The position numbers and the translations under genes are program-made. The notes under the pieces are model-generated. The model made no database searches. It saw only the letters and a list, made by a program, of their open reading frames with translations, and was not told the origin of the DNA. DNA of 64,000 bases from Polaribacter sp. MED152 (GTDB lineage Bacteria > Bacteroidota > Bacteroidia > Flavobacteriales > Flavobacteriaceae), in assembly GCF_000152945.2 (NCBI RefSeq), contig NC_020830.1:1684501-1748500 (forward strand), read 5' to 3'. Shown here piece by piece: positions 1-9,407 of this stretch. Numbering within the stretch: the stretch's first letter is position 1; each line of letters opens with the position of its first letter.

Positions 1-1
1 A

Positions 2-3000
2 TCGCAAGGAAAAACTACCTTATTAGCACTACATCACCCAATGTTTACTAATGGTCCTCATGGAGGGTATTATTCTTTTAAAAGCCACATGTCACCTGCA
101 CCAATTTTAGGAACTGCCAAAAATATACTTCGTAAAACTACTGGTTTAACCAATACAGATCAGCAGAATGACAAATACAATACGCTTAGAAAACGTATTA
201 TTAGTTTAGCTCAGCAAAATGAAAAAATCATTTTTGTTTCTGGTCATGAGCATAGTATTCAATATATAGTTCAAGATAACATACCTCAAATTGTTAGTGG
301 TTCTGGTTCTAAATTAACAGCAACTAAAAATGTAAACGGAGGTAAATTTTCTTATGGAACTCAAGGTTTTGCAAGGCTAGATGTTTATGAAGATGGTGCA
401 TCTACAGTTCATTTTTACACAGCTAAAGAACGTAAAATTGTTTATGAGGCTAATGTTTTCGAAAAAGATAGTATTATAGAATATTCAGAATTTCCTAATG
501 TTGATTTAAGCGAAAAAGAAGCTTCTGTTTATACAGATAAAGAAGTTAAAAAAGGTAATGTATATAACTTACTTTGGGGTAAAAGATATCGCAAATATTT
601 TGGCGAAAAAATTGTAGCTCCTACAGTAAAATTAGACACTTTGTATGGTGGATTAACACCTGTAAGAAGAGGTGGAGGTCATCAATCTAAATCTTTGCGT
701 TTACAAGACAAAGAAGGTAGAGAATATGTAATGAGGGCTTTGCGCAAAAATGCAGTTCAATATTTACAAGCTGTTGCATTTAAAGATCAATATGTAGAGG
801 GTCAGTTTGATAAAACTTACACAGAAAGTTTGTTATTAGATGTTTTTACAGGTTCACATCCTTATGCACCATTCACTATTGGAGAATTAGCAGATGCTAT
901 AGATGTGTATCACTCAAATCCTATTTTATTTTATGTGCCAAAACAAAAAGGTTTGGGCGAATTTAATGCGGATTATGGAGATGAATTATACATGATTGAA
1001 GAACGTACAGCAGATGGTCATGGAGATAAAAAAAGCTTTGGATATGCAGATGAAATAATAAGTACAGATGACCTCAGAAAAAATTTAAAGAAGGATGAAA
1101 AATACGTTTTAGACGAAGAAGCTTACATTAGAGCACGTTTATTTGACATGCTTATTGGAGATTGGGATAGGCATCAAGACCAGTGGAGATGGGCTGAATT
1201 TGAGGAAGGAGACAAAATTGTGTACAGGCCAGTTCCTAGAGATAGAGATCAGGCATTTTCTGTATTTAGTGATGGTATTTTACTTAATATTTTTACTAGA
1301 TTAATTCCAGATTTAAGGGGTATGCGTTCTTATCAAGAAGACATAGAAAAGCCAAGATGGTTTAATTTATCTGGCTACCCAATAGACATGACTTTAATTC
1401 ATGCATCAGACAAAGATGTTTGGGATGCACAAGTAGCTATTATTCAATCTCAAATTACAGATGAAGTAATAGAAAGTGCATTTGCAAAGTTTCCTAAAGA
1501 AGTAAATGATGAAACTGTAAATGATATCAAACAGAAATTAATTGGTAGAAGAAAAAACTTGCAAGACATTTCTGACACCTACTTTAAATATTTAAATAGA
1601 TTTCAAGTAATTAAGGGGACCAATAAAGACGATCATTTCGAAATTGAAAGATTTGTAAATGGTGATACAAAAGTAACTGCTTACAGAATTAAAGATGGAG
1701 AAAAAGCGGATATTATACACCAAAGAAGGTATAAGTTTGCCACAACTAAAGAAATTTGGATTTATGGTTTAGATGATGATGATGTTTTTGTTGTAAATGG
1801 TGAAACTGGCAACAACAATGCAATTCGTATAAAGATTATAGGAGGTTTAAATAATGACACCTATGAAATAAATAGAACAAAAAAGGTGAAAATTTACGAT
1901 CAAAAATCGAAGAAAAACACTTTTATAACACCTAATGTTAGTAAGAAAATTACTGATGATTATGATACAAATACTTACGATTACAAGAAATTAAAAAGTC
2001 AGAAAAACTCCATATCTCCTGCAATTGGTTACAACCCAGATGATGGAATAAAATTAGGTTTAAAAAACACCTTTTTAGTAAACTCATTCGAAAGAAATCC
2101 GTTTACGAGAAAATATACAATTTCTGCTTTTTACTATTTTGCAACTAATGGTTTTGAACTGAATTATAACAGTGAATATGCCAATATTTTAAATAAATGG
2201 AACTTAGGTTTCGAAGCACAATATACAGGTCCAAATTACGCTTTAAACTTTTTTGGTTTTGGTAATAACTCAGAAAATTTAGAGGCAGATGGTACAGAAG
2301 ATAGAGATTACAATAGGGTTAAAATATCACAAATTAAAGCAGGCTCTTTTGTAAAATGGATTGGAGACTTAGGTGATGAATTAAAAATTGGTGCAAAATT
2401 TAATAGTTATAACGTAGATAGAACTGCAGGTAGATACCTAGAAACACAATATGCAGCAGATAACAGAATCTTTAACAGAGAAAACTTTATCAACTTAGAA
2501 ACAAGTTACAGCTATAAGCATGCAGACAACCCTGCTTTTCCAACACTAGCTATGGATTTTATGGTAAGTGTTGGCTATACCAAAAACTTGGCAAGTAGTA
2601 ATAATTTCTCTTACACTAGTTCTGGTTTAGGAATTACACATAAATTAATTCCTAGTGGTAAATTGGTTTTTGCTACTAAAGTTCATGGCCAATTTATTTT
2701 CGGTGATGATTTTGAGTTTTATCAAGCAGCAAATATTGGTGGTAATAATGGTTTAAGAAGTTATAGAAATCAGCGTTTTACAGGTAAAAATGCATTTTAT
2801 CATTCAAGTGATGTAAGATGGAATTTAAGAGATGTAAAAACCAACTTAGTGCCTATGAATATTGGTTTATTTGCTGGTTTCGATTATGGTAAAGTTTGGG
2901 GAGCACCGAATACAATTGTTACTAATCCACAATTTTACTCGAACACACCTAATACATCTATAGGTGGTGGCTTTTTCTTTAACACTGCAGATATTTTTGC

Positions 3001-3070
3001 AGGAAACATCTCTGCATTTACTGGTGAAGATGGTTTACGAATTATGTTTAACGTAGGTTTTGATTTATAA
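2..3070 (+). CDS. Metallophosphoesterase / kinase-like / Omp85-type outer-membrane barrel protein (5' end outside window)
   Basis: The reading frame is open to the left edge, so the true start and signal peptide lie upstream. Residues are numbered from the Met at position 41. The first part is the C-terminal half of a calcineurin-like phosphoesterase: a His-His-Pro motif just before Met1 and Gly-His-Glu-His at residues 68-71. The middle (about 200-480) has a Lys-containing strand (VMRALRK, K236), DWDRHQDQW at 374-382 and PRDRDQAF at 399-406. These resemble the catalytic loop and metal-binding Asp of CotH/FAM20/HipA-type kinases, although the usual Asn is Gln381. The last about 400 residues are rich in alternating aromatic strands and end like an Omp85/surface-antigen barrel (GGNNGLRSYR near 900, C-terminal Phe-Asp-Leu). 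I infer an outer-membrane protein with a soluble phosphatase part. The kinase-like reading is inference. Confidence 0.85.
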   Translation, partial: SQGKTTLLALHHPMFTNGPHGGYYSFKSHMSPAPILGTAKNILRKTTGLTNTDQQNDKYNTLRKRIISLAQQNEKIIFVSGHEHSIQYIVQDNIPQIVSGSGSKLTATKNVNGGKFSYGTQGFARLDVYEDGASTVHFYTAKERKIVYEANVFEKDSIIEYSEFPNVDLSEKEASVYTDKEVKKGNVYNLLWGKRYRKYFGEKIVAPTVKLDTLYGGLTPVRRGGGHQSKSLRLQDKEGREYVMRALRKNAVQYLQAVAFKDQYVEGQFDKTYTESLLLDVFTGSHPYAPFTIGELADAIDVYHSNPILFYVPKQKGLGEFNADYGDELYMIEERTADGHGDKKSFGYADEIISTDDLRKNLKKDEKYVLDEEAYIRARLFDMLIGDWDRHQDQWRWAEFEEGDKIVYRPVPRDRDQAFSVFSDGILLNIFTRLIPDLRGMRSYQEDIEKPRWFNLSGYPIDMTLIHASDKDVWDAQVAIIQSQITDEVIESAFAKFPKEVNDETVNDIKQKLIGRRKNLQDISDTYFKYLNRFQVIKGTNKDDHFEIERFVNGDTKVTAYRIKDGEKADIIHQRRYKFATTKEIWIYGLDDDDVFVVNGETGNNNAIRIKIIGGLNNDTYEINRTKKVKIYDQKSKKNTFITPNVSKKITDDYDTNTYDYKKLKSQKNSISPAIGYNPDDGIKLGLKNTFLVNSFERNPFTRKYTISAFYYFATNGFELNYNSEYANILNKWNLGFEAQYTGPNYALNFFGFGNNSENLEADGTEDRDYNRVKISQIKAGSFVKWIGDLGDELKIGAKFNSYNVDRTAGRYLETQYAADNRIFNRENFINLETSYSYKHADNPAFPTLAMDFMVSVGYTKNLASSNNFSYTSSGLGITHKLIPSGKLVFATKVHGQFIFGDDFEFYQAANIGGNNGLRSYRNQRFTGKNAFYHSSDVRWNLRDVKTNLVPMNIGLFAGFDYGKVWGAPNTIVTNPQFYSNTPNTSIGGGFFFNTADIFAGNISAFTGEDGLRIMFNVGFDL

Positions 3071-3075
3071 ATAAA

Positions 3076-3459
3076 ATGAGTGTAATCGCATTAATTTTTG
3101 GAAGTATCTTCGGATTTTTAGCAATAGTTTTAGGTGCATTTGGCGCTCACCTACTAAAGAAAAAACTAAATCAAGATCAATTACAAAGTTTTGAAACTGG
3201 TGCAAAATATCAAATGTATCATGCCATTGTTTTATTAGTATTAGGCTATAATCTAAATGATACTTTGGCTATTGATAATTACATTGTTTACAGCTTTATT
3301 ATAGGAGTAGTTCTTTTTTCCTTTTCAATTTATGGTTTAGTAATTTCTACATATAAAGGAAAAAAATTGAAGTTTTTAGGACCAATCACACCTTTAGGAG
3401 GTTTATTTTTAACCCTTGGCTGGCTTCTTTTGTTGTATAAATATATCGTTCTATTTTAA
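3076..3459 (+). CDS. DUF423 family small membrane protein
   Basis: A 127-residue protein with four predicted membrane helices. The N-terminal helix ends in the GAFGAHLLKKK signature typical of DUF423 (YgdD-like) inner-membrane proteins, whose function is unknown. It starts 5 nt after the stop of the preceding barrel gene and is probably cotranscribed with it. Its last 9 nt overlap the convergent lipoprotein gene on the minus strand. Length fits the family. Confidence 0.85.
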   Translation: MSVIALIFGSIFGFLAIVLGAFGAHLLKKKLNQDQLQSFETGAKYQMYHAIVLLVLGYNLNDTLAIDNYIVYSFIIGVVLFSFSIYGLVISTYKGKKLKFLGPITPLGGLFLTLGWLLLLYKYIVLF

Positions 3460-4296
3460 GCTATATTCATATAAATTTCCTCCTTCACCTCCTGCTCTTT
3501 CATCCGTAATTAAAAGTGTGTTATCGCCTTTAAAACAGATACCTTCTTTTTGAGATTTATGAGTTAAAGGTATTTTTTTTACAGAGCCAGAAAAGAAATT
3601 ATCTCCTGTAAAATTGGTAAAGATTAAAATATTTTTTTGAGATAATAAAACTACTTTTTTACCATCATCAGAAATATCTGCAGAAGTTATCCAAGAGGAT
3701 TCTTTTTTACCATTATCAAACTTACCAATTAACTTAGCTTTATGTTTACCAGGTGTTGCTGGTACTCTATATAAAGAAGTTTTGCCATATTTGTTTTTTA
3801 CTCTACTCTTTGTAAAAACATAAAAGTTGTTATTAAAGTAGAAGAAAGATTCTGCATCAAAATAACGGACTTTCTTTTTAGGTGGATACTTTTTTTGATC
3901 TTCATATTCAAACTCGATTTCCTGAACCTTTGCATCTTTCTTATCTAAATCATTTTTGTCGATTTTTAGGATTTTTAGCTTTTTACGTTTGCTATAATTA
4001 TTTCCAAAATCGCCAATGTACAAATTTCCAAATTCGTCTGATGTTAAGTCTTCCCAATCTTTATTTTTAGCATCAACATCTAACTCATGTAAAATTTTTC
4101 CTTTAGAAGAAATTCTGTAAATATCAGATGAATTTCCTCCATCTTCTAAAATCCAAATAGCGTTAGAATTCTGAATATATTCATTCCCTGAAACCTCTTT
4201 TAGAGAATTAGGTAAATCCCCCAACATTTTTAATTGACCAAAATTTTGGCAACTAAAAAACACAAGTAAGCAATTAAGAATAAATAGTTTTTTCAT
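3451..4296 (-). CDS. SdiA-regulated-like beta-propeller lipoprotein
   Basis: A 281-residue protein with a lipoprotein signal (hydrophobic stretch ending LLVFFSC, Cys16), so probably anchored in the outer membrane. The body has repeated strand patterns with Asp/Gly turns (ILEDGGNSSDIYRI, NLYIGDFGNN, ITSADISDDGKKVVLLS), suggesting a beta-propeller like the SdiA-regulated/NHL-type proteins common in Bacteroidota. Such proteins have no firm enzymatic role. The gene is convergent with the DUF423 gene, overlapping it by 9 nt. Family assignment is moderate; lipoprotein status is clear. Confidence 0.7.
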   Translation of the reverse strand: MKKLFILNCLLVFFSCQNFGQLKMLGDLPNSLKEVSGNEYIQNSNAIWILEDGGNSSDIYRISSKGKILHELDVDAKNKDWEDLTSDEFGNLYIGDFGNNYSKRKKLKILKIDKNDLDKKDAKVQEIEFEYEDQKKYPPKKKVRYFDAESFFYFNNNFYVFTKSRVKNKYGKTSLYRVPATPGKHKAKLIGKFDNGKKESSWITSADISDDGKKVVLLSQKNILIFTNFTGDNFFSGSVKKIPLTHKSQKEGICFKGDNTLLITDERAGGEGGNLYEYSLK

Positions 4297-4355
4297 GAAA
4301 ATGCAATTAAAATAAGATTAAAAAATAGGGTTTGGCTGTTGTATAGAATAGCTAA

Positions 4356-5207
4356 TTACCAGCCTCCAGAAGCGCCTCCTCCACCAAAAGAGCCTCCTCC
4401 AAATCCGCCACCAAAACCACCTCCACCAAAAGAACCACCTCCTGATGAGCTACCTCCAAAACCACCACCAAAGCTTCCTCCACCTCTACCAGCGTTGCTT
4501 AAAATGATTGTATCGAAAATAGTGTCTGCTAGAGAACCTCGTCTAAAACGTCTTCCTCCTCCTCTGTTGTTTTTATTTCCTCTAGAAATTATGATGAAAA
4601 ATATAACAATAAGAAGAATAAAAAATACAATTCCAGGGTCAAACCCTTTCTCTTCTTGTATTCTAGTGCCTTTAAACTCACCTTGCAGCGTTTTAAATAT
4701 GTAATCTGAGCCTTTATCTAAACCTCCATAGAAATCTCCTTTTCTAAATTCAGGAATTATTACTCTTTCTATGATTCTTTTTGATTGAAAATCGGTTAAT
4801 AAATATTCTACTCCTCTACCAACTTGGATAGCGATTTTTCGATCATTTTTAGCCAATAAAATTATAACTCCATTGTCTTTTTCTGCATCTCCAATTCCCC
4901 ATTCTTCGCCCCAATTTGCAGCCAAATAATTAATATTCTCACCTTCTGTAGAATTTATAATGGCCACAACAATTTGGGTTGATGTAGTGTCTGAATAGCG
5001 AACTAATTTATTCTCTAAATTTGATTTTTGCGACTGCGATAAAAGGTTTACATAATCGTAAACACTAGTTTGAAACTTTGGTTTTTCTGGAATTTGAAAT
5101 CCTTGAGCAAAGGTTTGTAAGGAAAAAACTATCGCTATAAATATGAACCCCTTTTTACTTAAACCTACTAACTTACTGCTTGCTAAAAACTGCTTATTCA
5201 ATATCAT
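4356..5207 (-). CDS. TPM domain protein with Gly/Ser-rich tail (YgcG-like)
   Basis: A 283-residue protein. A signal peptide ends near residue 35 (LQTFAQG). It is followed by a TPM domain (about 42-165, with VYDYVNLLS at the start and NDRKIAIQVGRGVEYLLTD within), one membrane helix (FFILLIVIFFIII), a basic Arg/Gly patch and a low-complexity tail of Gly-Gly-Gly-Ser-Phe repeats ending in Trp. This is the usual order for membrane-anchored TPM proteins of the YgcG type. The ATG overlaps the stop of the upstream TPM gene as ATGA, so the LemA-TPM-TPM genes form one operon. The precise function is unknown; a TPM domain in plants acts in photosystem II repair, and phosphatase activity has been proposed. 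Confidence 0.85.
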   Translation of the reverse strand: MILNKQFLASSKLVGLSKKGFIFIAIVFSLQTFAQGFQIPEKPKFQTSVYDYVNLLSQSQKSNLENKLVRYSDTTSTQIVVAIINSTEGENINYLAANWGEEWGIGDAEKDNGVIILLAKNDRKIAIQVGRGVEYLLTDFQSKRIIERVIIPEFRKGDFYGGLDKGSDYIFKTLQGEFKGTRIQEEKGFDPGIVFFILLIVIFFIIISRGNKNNRGGGRRFRRGSLADTIFDTIILSNAGRGGGSFGGGFGGSSSGGGSFGGGGFGGGFGGGSFGGGGASGGW

Positions 5208-5641
5208 CCTTTAGAAATCTCATTAGAAAGTTCGTTCTCATCATCTATCTGCCAAGGAAAATGTTCTTTTAGCTCTTCACCTGCTTTTAAAATACCTTCT
5301 ACCAAACCTTGCTTAAAATTGTTATTTTTAAAATGATTTTGCATAACATCTTTTGTAGCATTCCAAAAATCTGATGGCACAACATTGTTTATACCTTTAT
5401 CACCATAAATAACAAACTTTTTATCTTTTACTGCAACATAGATTAAAACTGCATTTTCATCTTTTGTATTGTTCATTTTTAACATGTGGAATACCTCCAA
5501 AGTTCTATCAAAATGATCTTTGGTTGATGTGGCTTCCATATGAACACGAATTTCTCCAGAAGTATTGGTTTCTGCTGTTCTAATAGCCGCAATAATTTCT
5601 TGCTCTTCGTCTTTTGTTAAAAATGCTTCTACTTTAGACAT
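5204..5641 (-). CDS. Soluble TPM domain protein
   Basis: A 145-residue TPM domain protein without signal peptide or membrane helix: SGEIRVHMEA near residue 30, AVLIYVAVKDKKFVIYGDKGI in the middle and an acidic C-terminus. It starts directly after the LemA stop and ends in a 4-nt ATGA overlap with the second TPM gene, so it is translationally coupled on both sides. The order LemA, soluble TPM, membrane TPM is conserved in many Bacteroidota. Cytoplasmic location is inferred from the lack of a signal. Confidence 0.8.
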   Translation of the reverse strand: MSKVEAFLTKDEEQEIIAAIRTAETNTSGEIRVHMEATSTKDHFDRTLEVFHMLKMNNTKDENAVLIYVAVKDKKFVIYGDKGINNVVPSDFWNATKDVMQNHFKNNNFKQGLVEGILKAGEELKEHFPWQIDDENELSNEISKG

Positions 5642-6250
5642 TTAGGCTGCTTTATTAAAATCGAAGTTAACATCTGGTGCATTTTCAGAACCTGGATTTG
5701 CTTTATATCTATCCATTTCTTCAAAATTAAACATACCTGCTAACAAAGAGTTTGGAAAAATTTTGATGTGCTTGTTGTACTTATTTACACCTTCATTAAA
5801 ACGATCTCTTGCTACATTAATTCTATTTTCTGTGCCTTCTAATTGGCTCTGTAATTCTAAAAAGTTTGTGTTTGCTTTTAAATCTGGATAACGTTCTACA
5901 GATACTAATAGTTTAGATAAAGCACCACTTAAACCTGCTTGTGCTTGCTGAAATTGTGCCATATTTTCTGCAGTTAAATTACCTGCATCTATAGTTGTAG
6001 ATGTTGCTTTTGCTCTTGCATTAATAACTTCTGTTAAGGTACTTTTTTCAAAATCTGCAGCTCCTTGTACTGTTTTTACCAAATTACCAATTAAATCATT
6101 TCTTCTTTGGTAGGCACTTTCTACATTAGACCAAGTGGTTTTAGCATCTTCTTGTAAAACTACAGCTTCGTTATTAAAACCTTTTGCCCAACTATATATT
6201 GCGAATGCTATTACTCCTATAATTATAACCGGAATTAACCATTTTTTCAT
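5642..6250 (-). CDS. LemA family protein
   Basis: A 202-residue protein with one N-terminal membrane helix (LIPVIIIGVIAFAIYSW). The following helical domain carries the family features: YQRRNDLIGNLVKTVQG, LSKLLVSVERYPDLKAN and NVARDRFNEGVNKYN. LemA proteins sit in the membrane with a helical bundle outside it; their role is unknown. It is the first gene of a three-gene operon with two TPM-domain proteins, the usual partners. A TATTTTTG box at 6294-6301 on the minus strand is a possible -7 element, but I see no clear -33 box. Confidence 0.9.
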   Translation of the reverse strand: MKKWLIPVIIIGVIAFAIYSWAKGFNNEAVVLQEDAKTTWSNVESAYQRRNDLIGNLVKTVQGAADFEKSTLTEVINARAKATSTTIDAGNLTAENMAQFQQAQAGLSGALSKLLVSVERYPDLKANTNFLELQSQLEGTENRINVARDRFNEGVNKYNKHIKIFPNSLLAGMFNFEEMDRYKANPGSENAPDVNFDFNKAA

Positions 6251-6370
6251 AATTTCTAATATTTAAATTTTATTTTGATTTGTTTGATTTCTTCAAAAAT
6301 ACTTAATATATCCTACAGTAAAAAAAGACTTTTTAGCTGATAAACTAATTCTATTAACGCTAATGAGATC

Positions 6371-7123
6371 TTACAAAGAAGTTCCTCCATCTAATGTTAT
6401 GGTTTGCCCAGTAATAAATTTTGTGTTATCTGAAGCCAACCACACAACTGCATCTGCTATCTCTTCTGCTTTACCATAACGTTTCATAGGTATTACACTT
6501 TTTAAAATTGCATCCATTTCTGGCTTTGCATTGATAAGTTGTGTTAACAAAGCAGACTCTGTATACCCAGGACAAACTGCATTTATTCTAATGTTCTTAG
6601 TGGCATATTCCATAGCTGCAGACTTTGTCATACCAACCACTGCAAATTTACTGGCACTATAACTAATATTATTAGGTGATGCCTTTAAACCAGCTAAAGA
6701 AGCTATATTTACAATATTTCCAAATCCTTGTTCTAAAAACTGGTGCAAAGCAAGCTTCATTCCATAAAAAACACCTGTTTGGTTTACGGCAATAACTCTA
6801 TCCCAATCTTTTACTAAAGATTCATGAGTTCTTAATAAATGTGGACCAATACCTGCATTATTCACTAAAACATCTAACTGTCCAAATTTGGCAACTGTTT
6901 CATGTATTAACCTTTCAAACTCATCAAAAACAGCAACGTTTGCTTTTATAGGTATCGCTTTTCCTCTATTTGTTACAATTTCTTGCACAACTTTTTCTGC
7001 ACTCTCTAAATTAATGTCTGATACTACTACTGTTGCTCCATGGTTTGCAAAATGCACTGCTGTTGCTTTACCAATGCCTGAACCTGCTCCTGTAACAATT
7101 ACAATTTTATTTTTTACTTCCAT
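6371..7123 (-). CDS. SDR family NAD(P)-dependent oxidoreductase
   Basis: A 250-residue classical short-chain dehydrogenase. It has the Rossmann glycine motif TGAGSGIGKAT (about 11-21), the NNAG motif, the catalytic Ser of NIASLAG, YSASK (Tyr/Lys) and the PGY loop. It is last in a five-gene minus-strand operon; its ATG overlaps the stop of the kinase gene by one base (TAATG). In this context it probably oxidises a hydroxyacyl-CoA intermediate or a related alcohol, but the substrate cannot be read from sequence. Confidence 0.9.
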   Translation of the reverse strand: MEVKNKIVIVTGAGSGIGKATAVHFANHGATVVVSDINLESAEKVVQEIVTNRGKAIPIKANVAVFDEFERLIHETVAKFGQLDVLVNNAGIGPHLLRTHESLVKDWDRVIAVNQTGVFYGMKLALHQFLEQGFGNIVNIASLAGLKASPNNISYSASKFAVVGMTKSAAMEYATKNIRINAVCPGYTESALLTQLINAKPEMDAILKSVIPMKRYGKAEEIADAVVWLASDNTKFITGQTITLDGGTSL

Positions 7124-8181
7124 TAGTCTATTGATTTAGTTTTAATTGCTTTTAAAGCCAGTTTACAACATAGTTCTGCTGCCTTGTTTAGGTTTGCAAA
7201 TCGAGGATCTGTTGTCCAACCTTTAGAATATCGATAATAAATTTGTTGTGCAATCACAGCAATTTTGAACAGACCAAAAACATAATAGAATACTAAGCTT
7301 TCTGTTGTTCTTCCTGACTTTTGAATATATTGTTGTGCAATTTCACTTCTTATAGGATTACCTTCAAAAATAGTTGGAGATGGGATGCCTTGTTTCACAA
7401 ATTCATGATCTGTAGCTACAGTCCAATATCCTAATGAAGTTCCAAGATCCATAAATGGATCTCCTAAGGTAGCCATTTCCCAATCTAAAACTGCAGAAAT
7501 TTCTTGCCATGAATCATCTTTAAAAACAACATTATCGTATTTAAAATCGTTGTGAATTAAACAATAATTATATGTTTTAGGTTGATTTTTCTGCATCCAA
7601 TCCATTACCATTTCCGCTTCTGGATATTCATCTGTTTTGGCTTTTAAGTACTGTTTGCCCCAATTTGTAACTTGTCTTTCAACATAGCCTTCTGGCTTTC
7701 CTAAACCAGTTAAACCAACTGCATTGTAATCTACATTATGTAATGATATCAAGGTATCTAACCAAGAATTCGCAATTATTTGATAATCTTTTGCTGAAAT
7801 TTTTCTCTTTTGAGCTTCCTTGTAATTTAAAATGATGCCTTCTACTTTTTCCATAATATAAAAGTCACTTCCTAAAATGGCTTCGTCATTAGAAAATCCA
7901 TACATTTTTGGAACTTTAGAAAATTGAGAGGCTATGGCCTTTTGAACCTTAAATTCACGCCCCATATCATGCCCTCTTTTTATGGCACCTTTGGGTGGCT
8001 TTCTAAGTACAAATTCTTTACCTTCAATTTGTAATAGATAAGTTAAATTAGAATAGCCATGTGTAAATTGCACTACGTTTAAATCGCTTTGAATATCATC
8101 AATTAAATTAATTTCTTTCAAATACTTTTTTAAAGGTAGTTCTGGTAATTCTTCTCCTTTTCTTACTTTTTGATTGCTCAT
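7123..8181 (-). CDS. APH-family kinase, ACAD10/11 N-domain-like (probable 4-hydroxyacyl-CoA kinase)
   Basis: A phosphotransferase-family protein of 352 residues from the chosen start. Kinase motifs visible are [11 protein letters not shown] (ATP-binding Lys), [11 protein letters not shown] (catalytic loop) and [12 protein letters not shown] (metal-binding Asp). I chose the ATG at 8181 because it forms a 4-nt ATGA overlap with the stop of the upstream acyl-CoA dehydrogenase; a start 24 nt further up is possible but would overlap more. This family is fused to an acyl-CoA dehydrogenase in animal ACAD11 and acts as LvaA in Pseudomonas putida, phosphorylating 4-hydroxyacyl-CoA. The same role here is inferred from the adjacent dehydrogenase. 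Confidence 0.85.
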   Translation of the reverse strand: MSNQKVRKGEELPELPLKKYLKEINLIDDIQSDLNVVQFTHGYSNLTYLLQIEGKEFVLRKPPKGAIKRGHDMGREFKVQKAIASQFSKVPKMYGFSNDEAILGSDFYIMEKVEGIILNYKEAQKRKISAKDYQIIANSWLDTLISLHNVDYNAVGLTGLGKPEGYVERQVTNWGKQYLKAKTDEYPEAEMVMDWMQKNQPKTYNYCLIHNDFKYDNVVFKDDSWQEISAVLDWEMATLGDPFMDLGTSLGYWTVATDHEFVKQGIPSPTIFEGNPIRSEIAQQYIQKSGRTTESLVFYYVFGLFKIAVIAQQIYYRYSKGWTTDPRFANLNKAAELCCKLALKAIKTKSID

Positions 8182-9395
8182 GAATTCCCAAATTTTTTGA
8201 TGCAACTTTTACCTAATTGATACATATGAACTTCATCTGGACCATCTGCTAAACGTAACATTCTTGCAATTGCATAATAATGTGCCAAATACGTATCTGG
8301 GCCAACACCTTTTCCTCCTAAAATTTGAATAGCTCTATCTATTATTTTTTGAGCCATGTTTGGTGCTACAATTTTAATCATAGCAATTATATCTTTTGCA
8401 TGTTTGTTACCAACCTTATCCATCTTATCTGCAGCAGATAGGGTTAACAAGCGTGCTTGTTCTATTTCGCAAGCAGATTTTGCAATTTCATGACGAATAC
8501 TACTATAATCATAAAACTTTTTACCAAAAGTTTCTCTTTCTAAAGTTCTTTTAGACATCATTTCTAAAGCATATTGGGCCATGCCAACCAATCTCATACA
8601 ATGATGAATTCTACCAGGACCTAAACGTCCTTGTGCTATTTCGAAACCTCTACCTTCACCTAAAATTAGGTTTTCTTTAGGTACACGAACATCGTTTAAT
8701 ATTATTTCTGCATGTCCTTCAGGTGAGTCATAAAAACCTAGTACAGATAGTGGCCTTACTATTTTTAAACCTGGTATATTCATAGGAACCAACACCATAC
8801 TTTGTTGCTGATGTCTATGTGCTTCAGGGTTTGTTTTACCCATTACAATAGCTACTTCACAGTGTGGATCCATTGCTCCAGAAGACCACCATTTACGGCC
8901 ATTTATAACATATTCATCTCCTTCTAGTATTATTGAAGTTTCAATATTTGTAGCGTCTGAAGATGCAACTTGAGGTTCTGTCATTAAAAAAGCAGAACGA
9001 ATATCTCCGTTCATTAAAGGAGTAAGCCATTTCTTTTTCTGAAATTCACTTCCATATTTCGCCAAAACCTCCATGTTTCCAGTATCTGGGGCAGAGCAGT
9101 TAAAAATCTCTGAAATCCAGATTTTTTTTCCCATAATTTCTGCTAATGGTGCATATTCTAAATTGGTTAAACCTGGACTTAATTCTCCATAATCTTTAGG
9201 TAAAAATAAGTTCCATAAACCAGCATCTTTTGCTTTTTGCTTTAACATTTCCGTTTTTGGAAAACGTTTCCACATGTTATTCGCATCACTTTGAAAAGCC
9301 AAGAATTCCTTTTCTATTGGTACAATATGGGCATCAATAAAAGTGTTTAGTTTTTCTTGTAATTCTATTGATTTCTTTGAGTATTCGAAATTCAT
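8178..9395 (-). CDS. Acyl-CoA dehydrogenase, ACAD10/11-like
   Basis: A 405-residue flavin-dependent acyl-CoA dehydrogenase. Motifs: [13 protein letters not shown] (FAD/substrate loop), the WWSSGAMDP region, [10 protein letters not shown], and a C-terminal [11 protein letters not shown], which is typical of the ACAD10/ACAD11 branch. It overlaps the kinase gene by 4 nt, so the two should be made in equal amounts; animals fuse these domains in one protein. It lies 12 nt after the SDR gene upstream. Its predicted job is handling phosphorylated 4-hydroxyacyl-CoA or alpha,beta-dehydrogenation of a branched acyl-CoA. Confidence 0.9.
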   Translation of the reverse strand: MNFEYSKKSIELQEKLNTFIDAHIVPIEKEFLAFQSDANNMWKRFPKTEMLKQKAKDAGLWNLFLPKDYGELSPGLTNLEYAPLAEIMGKKIWISEIFNCSAPDTGNMEVLAKYGSEFQKKKWLTPLMNGDIRSAFLMTEPQVASSDATNIETSIILEGDEYVINGRKWWSSGAMDPHCEVAIVMGKTNPEAHRHQQQSMVLVPMNIPGLKIVRPLSVLGFYDSPEGHAEIILNDVRVPKENLILGEGRGFEIAQGRLGPGRIHHCMRLVGMAQYALEMMSKRTLERETFGKKFYDYSSIRHEIAKSACEIEQARLLTLSAADKMDKVGNKHAKDIIAMIKIVAPNMAQKIIDRAIQILGGKGVGPDTYLAHYYAIARMLRLADGPDEVHMYQLGKSCIKKFGNS

Positions 9396-9407
9396 AGTTT
9401 TTCTATT

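Noticed and set aside
4339-4704. A proline-rich open frame on the plus strand
   Set aside because: It is the antisense image of the Gly/Ser-rich tail of the TPM protein; proline codons are the complement of glycine codons.
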